Assembly (NCBI GenBank): GCA_903929765.1
Contig: CAIYVX010000040.1
Coordinates: 1 to 47,375, forward strand
Length of the DNA: 47,375 bases
Direction of reading: 5' to 3'
Source: an uncultured Planctomycetia bacterium
Lineage (GTDB): Bacteria > Planctomycetota > Phycisphaerae > FEN-1346 > JAACEH01
Shown here one piece after another: positions 16,186-25,067 of the stretch (position 1 is its first letter; every line of letters starts with the position of its first letter). The notes below the pieces were generated by a model that saw only the letters and a program-made list of their open reading frames with translations, ran no database searches and was not told the origin of the DNA. Position numbers and translations under genes: made by a program.

Positions 16186-17199
16186 GTGGTCGAGTCAACG
16201 GCGCGAAGCAATGTCCACAAGGCGGCGGTTCTCCTGGTCAGCATGGAGGAGGATCTCGCGGCCATCATCCTCTCCAAGCTGGAGAAGGAACAGGTGGAAC
16301 TGGTGACGCGGGAGATCGCCCGCCTCAAGAGCATCAGCCAGGCCGAACGCGACACGATCATCGAGGAGTTCTATCACGTGGCTCTGGCCCGCGGGGCGGC
16401 CGAGTCGGGCGGCATGGGCACGGCCCGGGCGCTTCTGGAGAAGACCTACTCGAAGGAAGAAGCCGGCCAGATGCTCGACCAGGTGGAAAAGTCGATGCAG
16501 GCCTCGCCCTTCGCCTTTTTGCAGCGGGCCGAAAGCGGCAACCTACTCACCTTCATCCAGGGCGAGCACCCGCAGACCATCGCCCTGATTCTGGCCCACC
16601 TGCCGTCGGGCCAGGCGGCGGAAATTCTCTCCGGCCTGCCCTCCAAGAAGCAGATCGAAGTGGTCCGTCGCGTGGCCAACATGGAGCAGACCAGCCCGGA
16701 CGTGATTCAGCAAGTGGAGCGGGCCCTGGAGAGCCGCCTCTCGGCCATCGTCTCGCAGAAGTTCGAAAAGGCCGGCGGCATCGAGTCGGTCGCCGAAATG
16801 CTGAACCTGACCGACCGGGCGACGGAAAAGGGCATCATGGAGTCGCTCGAGGAAGACGATCCCGAACTGACCGAGCAGATTCGCCGGCTCATGTTCGTCT
16901 TCGAGGACATCATGCTCGTCAACGACAAGGGCATCCAGGCCGTCCTCAAGGAAGTGGAGAACGAATCGCTGGCCCTGGCCCTGAAGACGGCCAGCAACGA
17001 ATTGAAAGAGAAGATTTTCAAGAATATGTCCGAGCGGGCCACCACGCTGATCAAGGAAGACATGGAGTACATGGGCCCGGTGCGCGTGAGCGACGTCGAG
17101 TCGGCCCAGCAGAAGATCGTGGACGTGGTCCGGCGGCTGGAGGACGCGGGCGAAATCATTATCGCCGGCCGTGGCGGAGAGGAGGAACTCGTTGTCTAG
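16186..17199 (+). CDS. fliG: Flagellar motor switch protein FliG
   Basis: A 337-aa switch protein that binds FliF with its N-domain, FliM with its middle domain and MotA with its C-domain. The motif GEHPQTIALILAHLPSGQAA lies in the middle domain. FVFEDIMLVNDKGIQAVLKEV and LGPV-like MGPVRVSDVESAQ with charged helices form the torque-generating C-domain. GTG 16186 was chosen for the AGGAG nine bases upstream (inside the fliF stop region). GTG 16162 would add eight residues. FliM, its direct partner, is not encoded in this cluster. Confidence 0.95.
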   Translation: MVESTARSNVHKAAVLLVSMEEDLAAIILSKLEKEQVELVTREIARLKSISQAERDTIIEEFYHVALARGAAESGGMGTARALLEKTYSKEEAGQMLDQVEKSMQASPFAFLQRAESGNLLTFIQGEHPQTIALILAHLPSGQAAEILSGLPSKKQIEVVRRVANMEQTSPDVIQQVERALESRLSAIVSQKFEKAGGIESVAEMLNLTDRATEKGIMESLEEDDPELTEQIRRLMFVFEDIMLVNDKGIQAVLKEVENESLALALKTASNELKEKIFKNMSERATTLIKEDMEYMGPVRVSDVESAQQKIVDVVRRLEDAGEIIIAGRGGEEELVV

Positions 17200-17914
17200 C
17201 TTACTGACGCGCGAAGATGCGGCGACGCAGCCGCTCGTGGCGCTGAATCTGCGAGACGTCGAGGTCGGAGCCCGCGAGGCCGTCGAACGGGCCCGCGCCG
17301 AGGTCCGCCGGATGCTCGCCGAAGCCGTGGCCAAAGCCCGGGAGATGGAAGTCGTCGCGACGGCGCGCGGAGAAAAGTCCGGCTATGACGCGGGGTTCCG
17401 CAAGGGCGAAGAAGCGGGCCGGCTGGCCGCCTTCGCCTCCGAAAAAGAACGAATCGCCGCAGCGACGGCTACGGTCCGCGAGGCCCTGCTCGGCGTCCTG
17501 ACGGAAGTGGAAAATCGCCGCCACGAACTGTTGGCCGAGGCGCGGCAAGACCTGGTCGGCCTGGCCGTGGCTATTGCCGACCGGATTTGCCGGGCCCAAC
17601 TCTGCCGGTCGCAGGATCATGTGCGGCCGCTCGTGGCCGAGGTGATCGACGTGGCCGGCAAGCACGCCGGTCTGGTGCTGCGGATGAATCCGGCGGACGC
17701 CCAGGCGGCCGAGACCTTTCTGGGAGAACTTTTCGGTCGCCTTAACGGCGGCACTACGTCCCCGGCGGGGTGCGAGACGCCGGTCTGCCTGGTTGCGGAT
17801 GAGCGGGTGGCCCGCGGCGGCTGCCTCGGCGAACGCTCCGGCGGATCGGTCGACGGGCGGGTCGAAGCGCAGATGGAGCGGATCGTGGCGGAACTTTTAG
17901 GGACGGAAAAATAA
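17192..17914 (+). CDS. fliH: Flagellar assembly protein FliH
   Basis: A 240-aa regulator of the export ATPase FliI. It is an Ala/Glu/Arg-rich helical rod (about 20-100, REAVERARAEVRRMLAEAVA, with GYDAGFRKGEEAGR containing the GxxxG pattern of FliH). A C-terminal FliH/HrpE-like domain follows, with CLVADERVARGGCLGE. TTG 17192 was chosen because GGAGGA ends five bases upstream; the start overlaps the fliG stop by eight bases. GTG 17171 would add seven residues. A family I palindrome follows the stop codon. Confidence 0.88.
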   Translation: MSSLLTREDAATQPLVALNLRDVEVGAREAVERARAEVRRMLAEAVAKAREMEVVATARGEKSGYDAGFRKGEEAGRLAAFASEKERIAAATATVREALLGVLTEVENRRHELLAEARQDLVGLAVAIADRICRAQLCRSQDHVRPLVAEVIDVAGKHAGLVLRMNPADAQAAETFLGELFGRLNGGTTSPAGCETPVCLVADERVARGGCLGERSGGSVDGRVEAQMERIVAELLGTEK

Positions 17915-17922
17915 ATACGGCA

Positions 17923-17955
17923 GGGTGGCATGGCGGCGGTGTTTGCCGCCATGTT
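17923..17955 (+). repeat. Palindromic repeat family I, copy 3 (fliH-fliI junction)
   Basis: GGGTGG, arms CATGGCGGC (17929-17937) and GCCGCCATG (17945-17953), loop GGTGTTT. It starts eight bases after the fliH stop. A second small hairpin TCGGGT-AAACAG-ACCCGA (17980-17997) followed by AATAATTTTT lies before fliI and could be a weak attenuator. Confidence 0.85.
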
Positions 17956-18026
17956 GGATGGATGCCGGTAAACGGTAGGTCGGGTAAACAGACCCGAAAT
18001 AATTTTTGTAACGGATCTGGCGGTAA

Positions 18027-19424
18027 ATGACGACGGCCTTTGCCAACCTCGCGGATCAGGTGCGAACCCTCAGCCCCTTGGGCATCGAGGGATGCGTGCG
18101 GCAGGTCGTCGGCCTGGCCATCGCGGTCGATCATTTTCCGGTCGCGGTCGGAAGCCGGTGCGAAATTCATGCCCGCTCGACCGGGCAAAACATTCTGGCC
18201 GAGGTCGTGGGCTTCGGCGGCGGCGAGACGCTGTTGATGGCCCTGGGCGAAATGGACGGCGTCAGCCACGGCGACCGTGTCCGTCTGACGGTGCGGCGGC
18301 AGACGATCGGCGTCGGAGACGAAATGCTCGGCCGGGTGGTCAACGGCTTGGGCGAACCCCTCGACGGCAAAGGCGCGGTCCGCTGCGGGCTGCGGCGGCC
18401 GCTTGAGGCCCGGGCCATCGGCGCCCTGGAGCGGGAACGGATTGACGAGCCGCTGGGCACGGGGATCCGGGCCATCGACGCCTGCCTGACCTGCGGCCGG
18501 GGCCAGAGGGTCGGAATTTTCTCCGCCGCCGGCGTCGGCAAGAGCGTCCTGCTGGGCATGATGGCCCGCTACACCAGCGCCCACGTCAACGTGATCTGCC
18601 TCGTCGGCGAGCGCGGACGCGAAGTGCGGGAATTCATCGAACGCGATCTGGGGCCGGATGGGCTGCGCAAGTCGGTGGTGGTGGTTTCGACCAACGACGA
18701 GCCGCCGCTGATGAAGATCAAGGCCGCCCTGGCCGCCCACACGCTGGCGGAATATTTCCGGGACTCGGGACGCGACGTGTTGCTGATGCTCGACAGCGTG
18801 ACGCGTCTGGCCCTGGCCCAGCGGCAGGTCGGCCTCAGCGCAGGCGAGCCGCCGGCGACGCGCGGCTTTCCGCCAAGCATGTTCGCCCTGATGCCGCGGA
18901 TTCTCGAAAGGGCCGGACGCGGGCGGACGGGGAGCATTACCGGCTTCTACACGATCCTGGTCGAAGGCGACGACATGAACGAACCGGTCGCCGACACGGT
19001 GCGCAGCATTCTCGACGGGCACCTGGTCTTGAGCCGCCGGCTGGCCGGGCAGAGCCATTACCCGGCCATCGACGTGACCCAGAGCATCAGCCGCTTGATG
19101 AGCGACGTCGTGGACGAGAAGCACCTGCGGACGGCGCGGGAACTGACGCGGCTGCTGGCCGTCTACGGCGAGGTCGAGGATCTGGTGAACATCGGGGCCT
19201 ACGCCTCGGGCGCCAACCCGGAGGTCGATCTGGCCGTGGCCATGCACGCGGAAATCATGAAATTTCTCCGCCAGAGCGTCGAGGAGCCGGTGCTCTTTGT
19301 CCAGGCCCAGAACGATATGGCGGAACTGGCGGCGAAGATCGAACGGCAGCGGAAACAGATTGAAGCGCAGCGAGCCTCGCGGCAACGACCGCAGGCGACC
19401 GGCCCCGTGGCGGCGAAGAACTGA
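18027..19424 (+). CDS. fliI: Flagellum-specific ATPase FliI
   Basis: A 465-aa hexameric ATPase that energises unloading of export substrates at the gate, related to F1 beta subunits. Walker A GIFSAAGVGKS has Lys172. Walker B is DVLLMLDSVTRLALAQR, and the signature PPATRGFPPSMFALMPRILERAG is that of the flagellar/type III class. The N-terminal beta barrel (about 1-95) and a C-terminal helical domain are complete. A positively charged C-terminal tail (IERQRKQIEAQRASRQRPQA) is somewhat longer than usual. It is followed 12 bases later by fliJ. Confidence 0.96.
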   Translation: MTTAFANLADQVRTLSPLGIEGCVRQVVGLAIAVDHFPVAVGSRCEIHARSTGQNILAEVVGFGGGETLLMALGEMDGVSHGDRVRLTVRRQTIGVGDEMLGRVVNGLGEPLDGKGAVRCGLRRPLEARAIGALERERIDEPLGTGIRAIDACLTCGRGQRVGIFSAAGVGKSVLLGMMARYTSAHVNVICLVGERGREVREFIERDLGPDGLRKSVVVVSTNDEPPLMKIKAALAAHTLAEYFRDSGRDVLLMLDSVTRLALAQRQVGLSAGEPPATRGFPPSMFALMPRILERAGRGRTGSITGFYTILVEGDDMNEPVADTVRSILDGHLVLSRRLAGQSHYPAIDVTQSISRLMSDVVDEKHLRTARELTRLLAVYGEVEDLVNIGAYASGANPEVDLAVAMHAEIMKFLRQSVEEPVLFVQAQNDMAELAAKIERQRKQIEAQRASRQRPQATGPVAAKN

Positions 19425-19436
19425 TCGAAGGCGGAT

Positions 19437-19877
19437 ATGGCGAAATTCAAATTGGAACCGGTCCTGCGGCTCCGCCAGCACCGCGAGGAATCGCGGAAAC
19501 GGGAACTGGCCGTGGCGGTCGCGATTGAGACGGAGCGCAAGGAAGGCGTGCGGCGGCTGGCCGGGATGCGCGACGAGCAGAGGCAAACCTTGCGGCAAGT
19601 GCAGCAGACCGGGACGCTCGACATGGAGACGGTGATTCAGGAGCGGCAATACGTCGGGCTGCTGGATCGCGAGATCGGGCTGAGTCTGGGCGTGGTGGCC
19701 GGGGCGGAACGGGAAACGGCGGCGCGGCGGGGGCGGATGATCGAGGCCATGAAAGAACGCAAGGCCCTGGAGGTCTTGAAAGAGCGGAGCAGGTTGGCCG
19801 AGCAGCGGCGCGAGGCTGCGGTCGAAGCGGCGGCGCTGGACGAAGTGGCGGCGGTGCAGTTCGAGCGGAAACGGTAG
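19437..19877 (+). CDS. fliJ: Flagellar export protein FliJ
   Basis: A 146-aa antiparallel coiled-coil protein; KFKLEPVLRLRQHREESRKRELAVA is the typical FliJ opening, and most of the chain is Glu/Arg/Ala heptads. FliJ sits in the FliI hexamer like the gamma subunit of F1 and contacts FlhA. It lies directly between fliI and a MotE-like gene, the normal order. Confidence 0.9.
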   Translation: MAKFKLEPVLRLRQHREESRKRELAVAVAIETERKEGVRRLAGMRDEQRQTLRQVQQTGTLDMETVIQERQYVGLLDREIGLSLGVVAGAERETAARRGRMIEAMKERKALEVLKERSRLAEQRREAAVEAAALDEVAAVQFERKR

Positions 19878-19896
19878 GACTCTTGAGGTGAGGAAG

Positions 19897-20589
19897 ATGG
19901 GTCGCGAACGCGGAAGCACGCTGGTCAACGTCCTGGCGATTCTGATGCTCCTGGAGCTTGCGGGCGCAGCGGCCCTGGCCGGCTATGTCGTCCTGACCGG
20001 CAAGGTGACTCAGGAGCAACTGCGGCTGGCCTATCAGGTCTATAAGGGCGAGGTGCGGCAAGAGGCCCTGGACGATGCCGCCAAGTGGAAAAAGCACCAG
20101 GAAGATTTAGCCGAGGCGGCGAAAAACAAGCCGGCCGGCGCCGACGCCTATACCAAACTGGCCGCCACGGGCATGCAGGCCGAGGCCGGCTGGCTGGGAC
20201 TGGAGTTTGAGATGAAGCGGGTCCAGGATCGCCAGGCGGCCCTGAACCAGCGGATGGCGGAATTCGACCTGAAGAAAAAAGAGTTGGAAGATCTGGAGAA
20301 ACGTCTGGCGACGCAATCGGCTAAGGAGCATGACGGCTCCGGGGCGGCCAGTTTGCAGAAGGCGCTGGCGATCCTCAAAGGCATGAAGCCCGCCCAACAG
20401 AAAGAATATCTGGACGGGGTGGACGATGCAACGGCGGTGCTGGTGATCAAGGGTCTGGAAGAGCGGATGGCGGCCAAAGTCCTGGCGGAGTACAAGACGT
20501 CGGCCGATCAACTGCGCCGAACGAAGTTGCTGGAGATGGTGCGGACCGGGGAATTGGCCAAAGGCAACAGCTCGGTGGCCGGTGGTTAA
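19897..20589 (+). CDS. MotE-like flagellar protein
   Basis: A 230-aa protein with one N-terminal membrane helix (VNVLAILMLLELAGAAALAGYVVL), a long coiled coil (KKKELEDLEKRLATQ) and a C-terminal domain like the MgtE N-domain (ILKGMKPAQQKEYLDGVDDATAVLVIKGLEERMAAKVLAEY). This arrangement is found in MotE/YlxF proteins located between fliJ and fliK, which act as chaperones for MotC or as basal-body accessory factors. ATG 19897 follows GAGGTGAGG; GTG 19888 would add three residues. Confidence 0.78.
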   Translation: MGRERGSTLVNVLAILMLLELAGAAALAGYVVLTGKVTQEQLRLAYQVYKGEVRQEALDDAAKWKKHQEDLAEAAKNKPAGADAYTKLAATGMQAEAGWLGLEFEMKRVQDRQAALNQRMAEFDLKKKELEDLEKRLATQSAKEHDGSGAASLQKALAILKGMKPAQQKEYLDGVDDATAVLVIKGLEERMAAKVLAEYKTSADQLRRTKLLEMVRTGELAKGNSSVAGG

Positions 20590-20599
20590 GGAGTCAGCG

Positions 20600-22246
20600 A
20601 TGACGATACAACAAACGAATGCGACGAATGGGTACGAAAGCGCGGTGGGGTCGCTGCTGGCGGCGCTGGCCCAGGGAGCTTCGGGCCAGGGCGCCGCTGC
20701 GGCCTTTCAAACGCAATTGGCCAGTTCGCTCAATGCCGTGTCGCCGCAAGTCCCGGCGCGGGCCGAAACGCAGCCGGTCGCGTCCGGCAAGCCGCACAAG
20801 GCGAAGGTCCGGCCGGCGAAAACTGACGACAGCAATGCCGCCGGCGGAGCGGTCAGTCAGGACCAGCCACAGGCGAGCGCTGCGGCCGGTTCCAACGGCG
20901 CGACCGTAAGCCAGGACAATTCCTCGAACGCTCAGGTTTCCCCGGAGAACAAAAGCTCGGCGAACCAGGGCGGAACGACTTCGACGGCCACGGCGACGGA
21001 GACCACCTCGTCAACCGCGACGACAACGGTGCCGACTACGACTGCGACTACGATAACGGCAACTCCATCCGCAACCGCAACGGTAACGGTCGCGGCTCCA
21101 GCAACGACAACAGCAACGACCTCTCCCGGCAGCGCTGGGGGCCTCATCGACAACGGTAGCAACAACGGTCTGCCCCAGGCAGATGCGGCCCCGGCATCCG
21201 GGGCTGCTGATGCGGAGTCGGCGGTAACGGCCGCAAGCGGAAAGTCCGGCCGCGGCACGGGTGCGCAAAAGACGGCGAAAGACCAGTCCCAGACCGCTTC
21301 GGCGCCGGCGTCCACCGAGACGACCGTGCCGACGAATCAGACTGGGTCAGACGCCGGCCGGACTCAGGCCGCTGTCGTAGCGACGCTGGGCGGACCATCG
21401 GAAGCGGTTGGGGCCAAGGCTCAGACAACGCCGCAAGCCGGCGCGGAAATTGCCAACGCGGCGACACCGCCGATTGGTTCTTCGTCGGGTCATTCTTCCT
21501 CGACGGCGCAACCGGCCGCGCAGCAAGACGCGGCTCGGGCCTCGGCGGCAAAGACCGTGGACTTTCAGCAGGCCCTTCAGGGTTTGAGCCTGCAAAGCAT
21601 GACCGTCAGGGCGGAGATGGCCGGCGGGCAGGTCGCCGCAGCGGCGGCATACGATTCCGCAACCTCGGCCGGCGGCGACGCTACCGCGATCGCTGCGGTC
21701 GGCATGTCGGGATCACAATCTTCGACGCCGGCGGCCCAGGCCGAGGCCGACGTCCAGACCGGTACGGCCGAACAGCCGGACCAGGCCGCCCAGGTCGAGC
21801 AGATTGTGCGGGCCATGCAGTCCAGCCTGAGCCGCGGCGGCGGTCGCGTCACGCTTCAACTCAGCCCGCCGGAACTGGGCCGGCTGCGGGTCCAGATGCA
21901 GATTCGCGGCTCGGACCTGACTGCCAGTTTCGATACGGAAAACGAGGCCGCGCAGACGTTGCTTCAGAACAGCCTCCCTCAATTGCGGCAGGCCCTGGCC
22001 TCGCAGGGTTTGCGCCTGGTGGACGCCTCGGTTCAGATTCAGGGCGGCGCGGCGCACCAGTTGGGCGGCCAGTCCGGCGGCTCCAGCGGCGCCGGCAACT
22101 TCGGGCCGGGAACGCAAACCGGGGGCCGGCAGACCGCCTCGGGCGGGCAACAGCATTATGGCCAGGCGGTCGAGACCGAACCGGCCGCGACGGCGCCGTG
22201 GAACACGGTCGTCGAGGATGACAGTCGCGTCAACGTTGTGGTCTGA
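20600..22246 (+). CDS. fliK: Flagellar hook-length control protein FliK
   Basis: A 548-aa secreted ruler protein that measures the hook and switches export specificity. The conserved Flg_hook domain is near the C-terminus (about 405-480): RVTLQLSPPELGRLRVQMQIRG and ASQGLRLVDASVQIQGG. The first 370 residues are an unstructured ruler, extremely rich in Ala, Thr, Ser and Gln, with an ACG/ACT-rich core (codons near 20990-21130: runs such as TTTVPTTTATTITATPSAT). ATG 20600 follows AAGGAG by six bases. A Gly/Gln-rich tail follows the domain. Confidence 0.92.
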   Translation: MTIQQTNATNGYESAVGSLLAALAQGASGQGAAAAFQTQLASSLNAVSPQVPARAETQPVASGKPHKAKVRPAKTDDSNAAGGAVSQDQPQASAAAGSNGATVSQDNSSNAQVSPENKSSANQGGTTSTATATETTSSTATTTVPTTTATTITATPSATATVTVAAPATTTATTSPGSAGGLIDNGSNNGLPQADAAPASGAADAESAVTAASGKSGRGTGAQKTAKDQSQTASAPASTETTVPTNQTGSDAGRTQAAVVATLGGPSEAVGAKAQTTPQAGAEIANAATPPIGSSSGHSSSTAQPAAQQDAARASAAKTVDFQQALQGLSLQSMTVRAEMAGGQVAAAAAYDSATSAGGDATAIAAVGMSGSQSSTPAAQAEADVQTGTAEQPDQAAQVEQIVRAMQSSLSRGGGRVTLQLSPPELGRLRVQMQIRGSDLTASFDTENEAAQTLLQNSLPQLRQALASQGLRLVDASVQIQGGAAHQLGGQSGGSSGAGNFGPGTQTGGRQTASGGQQHYGQAVETEPAATAPWNTVVEDDSRVNVVV

Positions 22247-22266
22247 AATTACTAAGGAGAGCTGAA

Positions 22267-22926
22267 ATGTCGGTAATTAACAGTAACAACATCGGTTCGA
22301 CCGGTACGACGAAGCCCACCGGGGCGGCCAGCCTGTCCAGCATGTCCGCCACCGATTTCCTGAAAATCATGACCAAGCAACTGGCCAACCAGGATCCGAC
22401 GAGTCCGACCAGCAGCACCGATTTGATGCAACAGTTGTCGACCGTCTACAGCCTGCAATCGAACCAGCAGATGATGCAACACCAGAATATGTCCAGTGCC
22501 GTGGCCTTGATGGGCAACTCCATCTCGGGATTGGACGCCAACGGCGCTTCGGTGCAGGGCGTCGTGAGCAACATCGTGTTGGATTCCAAGGGCGGCGTCA
22601 ACCTGGTGGTCGGTCAGTCAGAAGTGCCGCTGAACAACGTGAACTCGGTGAGTCGCACGAGTGCCAACCGGACCGACATGACCAATGCCGCGATGCTGAT
22701 CGGCAGCACGATCTCCGGCACCGATGCCAAAGGCAATGCGGTCCAGGGCACGGCCATGCAGATGGCGGTGGACAACAGCGGCGGCGTGAACCTGGTGGTA
22801 CAGCCGCCGACGCCCACAACGGGGCTTTCCGCGGGTCTCAAGCCGAATACCGTGAATGTGCCGCTGGGCAACGTTACCAACGTGAGTTACCCCAGCGCCG
22901 CCAGCGGCACGGGAACGGGTTCGTAA
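22267..22926 (+). CDS. flgD: Flagellar hook-capping protein FlgD with internal duplication
   Basis: A 219-aa scaffold that caps the growing hook and lets FlgE subunits polymerise. The conserved N-terminal part is SATDFLKIMTKQLANQDPTSP, then LQQLSTVYSLQSNQQM-like residues. The remainder holds two related units: 78-129 (LMGNSISGLDANGASVQG ... GGVNLVV ... VPLNNVNSVS) and 141-207 (LIGSTISGTDAKGNAVQG ... GGVNLVV ... VPLGNVTNVS). Most FlgD proteins have only one V-G-x-x-(I/V)-x-G block, followed by an Fn3-like domain. Start after AAGGAG. Confidence 0.92.
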   Translation: MSVINSNNIGSTGTTKPTGAASLSSMSATDFLKIMTKQLANQDPTSPTSSTDLMQQLSTVYSLQSNQQMMQHQNMSSAVALMGNSISGLDANGASVQGVVSNIVLDSKGGVNLVVGQSEVPLNNVNSVSRTSANRTDMTNAAMLIGSTISGTDAKGNAVQGTAMQMAVDNSGGVNLVVQPPTPTTGLSAGLKPNTVNVPLGNVTNVSYPSAASGTGTGS

Positions 22927-23067
22927 GAGAAAGTTGCCGAGTATGACGGCTGCCGGTGGCGGCCGAGAACAGATCAAGGGGCGGAGACCCGAGGCAAAAG
23001 GAACAGCGGAAAAAAACAGTATCCCCCGGCAATATCGGGGACTCTAACTGGAAGCAGGAGGACTAGT

Positions 23068-24795
23068 ATGGGCCTGACGACAACTTTTTATGCGGCGCTG
23101 AGCGGCCTGGACACCAGCAGCACCAATTTCCAGGTGATCGGCAACAACATCTCGAACGTGAACACGACCGGGTTCAAGGCCCAGAGCGCTCTGTTCCAGA
23201 CCGAGTTCAGCCAGACGCTGAACATCGGTTCGCAGCCGCAGGGGGTCTCCGGCGGCACCAACCCCGAGCAGCTCGGCCTGGGGACGGCCATTGCTACGGT
23301 GCGGACCGACTTCTCCGCCGGTTCGCTCCAGACCACCGGGATCAACTCGGACCTGGCTATCGAAGGCAACGGTTTCTTCATCACCCAGGATGCGACCGGC
23401 GCCAACGTCTACACCCGCAACGGCGCCTTCTCGATCAACAGCCAGGGCGACCTGGTCAACACCGACGGCAATTATGTCCAGGGCTACAACATTGACACTA
23501 ATTTCAACATTATTCCCGGACAGATCGGGAACCTCAGCATCCCCGAAGGCTCGCTGACCGTGGCCCGGGCGACGCAGACCGCGTCCATCAATGGCACCCT
23601 GAACTCGGCGGGAAACACGGCGACGCAAGGGACGGTGCTGACGTCTTCGGTCATGAAGGACGCGGGCAATGGTGGGGCCAACGCGACGCTTGTGACCAGG
23701 CTGACCAACGTGACCATCGGGGGCGTGACCCAGTTCCACGTGGGCGACGTAATCACGCTGGGGGGGACGGCGGGCACGGTCCAAGTCGGCTCGGCGGACG
23801 TGCCGGCGGCTAGCTACACGGTCGCGGCGGGGAGTACGCTGACGGGACTCTGCGCTTTTCTCCAGACGAGCTTGGGCATCGATTCTTCAGCGGGGTTGCC
23901 GCAGCCGGGCAGTGTGAGCGTCGTGGGCGGAGCCATCCAGATCACCGGAAACTCAGGAACGGACAACGCGATCAGCTCGGGTGGCAGCCAGTTGGCGACC
24001 ACGGCGATCAGTGTTAACGGCGCCAGTAACCCCTTCACCTGGACGCAAAACCAGGCGGCCAACGGCGAGAGCGTCAACACGACGTTCCTGGCTTACGATT
24101 CCCTCGGCACGCCGTTGAACATGGGTGTGACCTTCGTCAAGGAATCGGCCACCAACGTCGGCCAGACCTGGCGCTTCTACGTCAAAAGCCCCAGTGACAC
24201 CACGCAACAACTCGAGGGCGACGGCACGGTGACGTTCAACACCAACGGCCAGTACGTCTCGTCGGCCGGAACACAGATTAACGTTAACCGGGCCAATACC
24301 GGCGCCGTCACGCCGCAGACGGTCAACCTTGATTTTTCCACCCTGACCGCGGCGGCGATGAAGGTTCCTACCGGAAATTCGGGGCTTTCGACCGGCGCCT
24401 CACAGGTCGCCCTGAAGAGCCAGGACGGTGTGCCGCTGGGGACGCTCGACAACTTCGGCGTCGGCAACGACGGCAAGATCACCGGAACCTTCAGCAACGG
24501 CTTGACCAGGTCGCTGGGCCAGATCGCCCTGGCCACCTTCGCCAACCCCAATGGCCTCTTGGCCGCCGGAAAAAGCAGTTACACGGCCGGGCCGAACTCC
24601 GGCGATGCCGTGATCGGGGCGCCGCAAACCATGAGCGCCGGCAGCATCCAGGGCGGCGCGCTGGAACTCTCCAACGTCGACCTCTCGACCGAGTTTGTCA
24701 ACATGATTACCACCTCGACCGCCTTTTCGGCCAACGGACGGACCATTACCACGGCCAACCAGATGATGATGGAACTTCTGCAAATGGGCAAGTAA
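23068..24795 (+). CDS. flgE: Flagellar hook protein FlgE
   Basis: A 575-aa hook subunit. Starts TTFYAALSGLDTSSTNFQVI and has GNNISNVNTTGFKAQ, the classic hook/rod signature. The C-terminal helix is ELSNVDLSTEFVNMITTSTA followed by FSANGRTITTANQMMMELLQM. The central domains are Thr/Asn/Gly-rich and enlarged compared with the about 400-aa enteric form. AGGAGG eight bases before the start is a very strong ribosome site, fitting an abundant structural protein. The 141-bp gap before it holds no convincing promoter. Confidence 0.95.
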   Translation: MGLTTTFYAALSGLDTSSTNFQVIGNNISNVNTTGFKAQSALFQTEFSQTLNIGSQPQGVSGGTNPEQLGLGTAIATVRTDFSAGSLQTTGINSDLAIEGNGFFITQDATGANVYTRNGAFSINSQGDLVNTDGNYVQGYNIDTNFNIIPGQIGNLSIPEGSLTVARATQTASINGTLNSAGNTATQGTVLTSSVMKDAGNGGANATLVTRLTNVTIGGVTQFHVGDVITLGGTAGTVQVGSADVPAASYTVAAGSTLTGLCAFLQTSLGIDSSAGLPQPGSVSVVGGAIQITGNSGTDNAISSGGSQLATTAISVNGASNPFTWTQNQAANGESVNTTFLAYDSLGTPLNMGVTFVKESATNVGQTWRFYVKSPSDTTQQLEGDGTVTFNTNGQYVSSAGTQINVNRANTGAVTPQTVNLDFSTLTAAAMKVPTGNSGLSTGASQVALKSQDGVPLGTLDNFGVGNDGKITGTFSNGLTRSLGQIALATFANPNGLLAAGKSSYTAGPNSGDAVIGAPQTMSAGSIQGGALELSNVDLSTEFVNMITTSTAFSANGRTITTANQMMMELLQMGK

Positions 24796-24828
24796 AAGGC
24801 ACAATAATTGAGGGATTGGACTCAAAAT

Positions 24829-24836
24829 GCCGATAA
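24829..24836 (+). promoter_or_regulatory. Possible sigma-28 -10 element before flbD-motAB
   Basis: An exact GCCGATAA, the sigma-28 -10 consensus, lies 37 bases before the flbD start. The region 15 bases further upstream (GAGG) does not match the TAAA -35 box, so this may be chance. Confidence 0.25.
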
Positions 24837-24872
24837 ATTCTGTTCGAGTGGGCAATCTGGATAATCTGGGCA

Positions 24873-25064
24873 ATGATTAAGGTGACGCGACTGGGCGGAA
24901 AAGAGCTGGTGGTGAATGCGGATTTGATCCGCTTTGTGGAGTCTACGCCGGACACGATCATCAGCCTGACGACGGGCGAGAAGATCATGGTTCAGGAAGG
25001 CGTGGACGAGGTGATCCGGCGGGTGATCGAATACGGGCGGGCGGTGCGAGCCTTGCGGAGTTGA
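24873..25064 (+). CDS. flbD: FlbD-family flagellar protein
   Basis: A 63-aa protein matching the FlbD family, often found just before motA: MIKVTRLGGKELVVNADLIRFVE, then TPDTIISLTTGEKIMVQEGVDEVI. Its biochemical role is unknown; it should not be confused with the Caulobacter sigma-54 regulator that has the same name. The stop codon is three bases before the motA start, so the two are translated together. Confidence 0.88.
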   Translation: MIKVTRLGGKELVVNADLIRFVESTPDTIISLTTGEKIMVQEGVDEVIRRVIEYGRAVRALRS

Positions 25065-25067
25065 GCC

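Noticed and set aside
17980-18007. Terminator between fliH and fliI
   Set aside because: The TCGGGT/ACCCGA stem is only 6 bp with an interrupted AT run, and fliI continues the operon; at most a weak attenuator.
22927-23067. Separate promoter for flgE
   Set aside because: No sigma-54, sigma-28 or sigma-70 pattern was convincing in the 141-bp gap; only a short CCCCG/CGGGG hairpin is seen.
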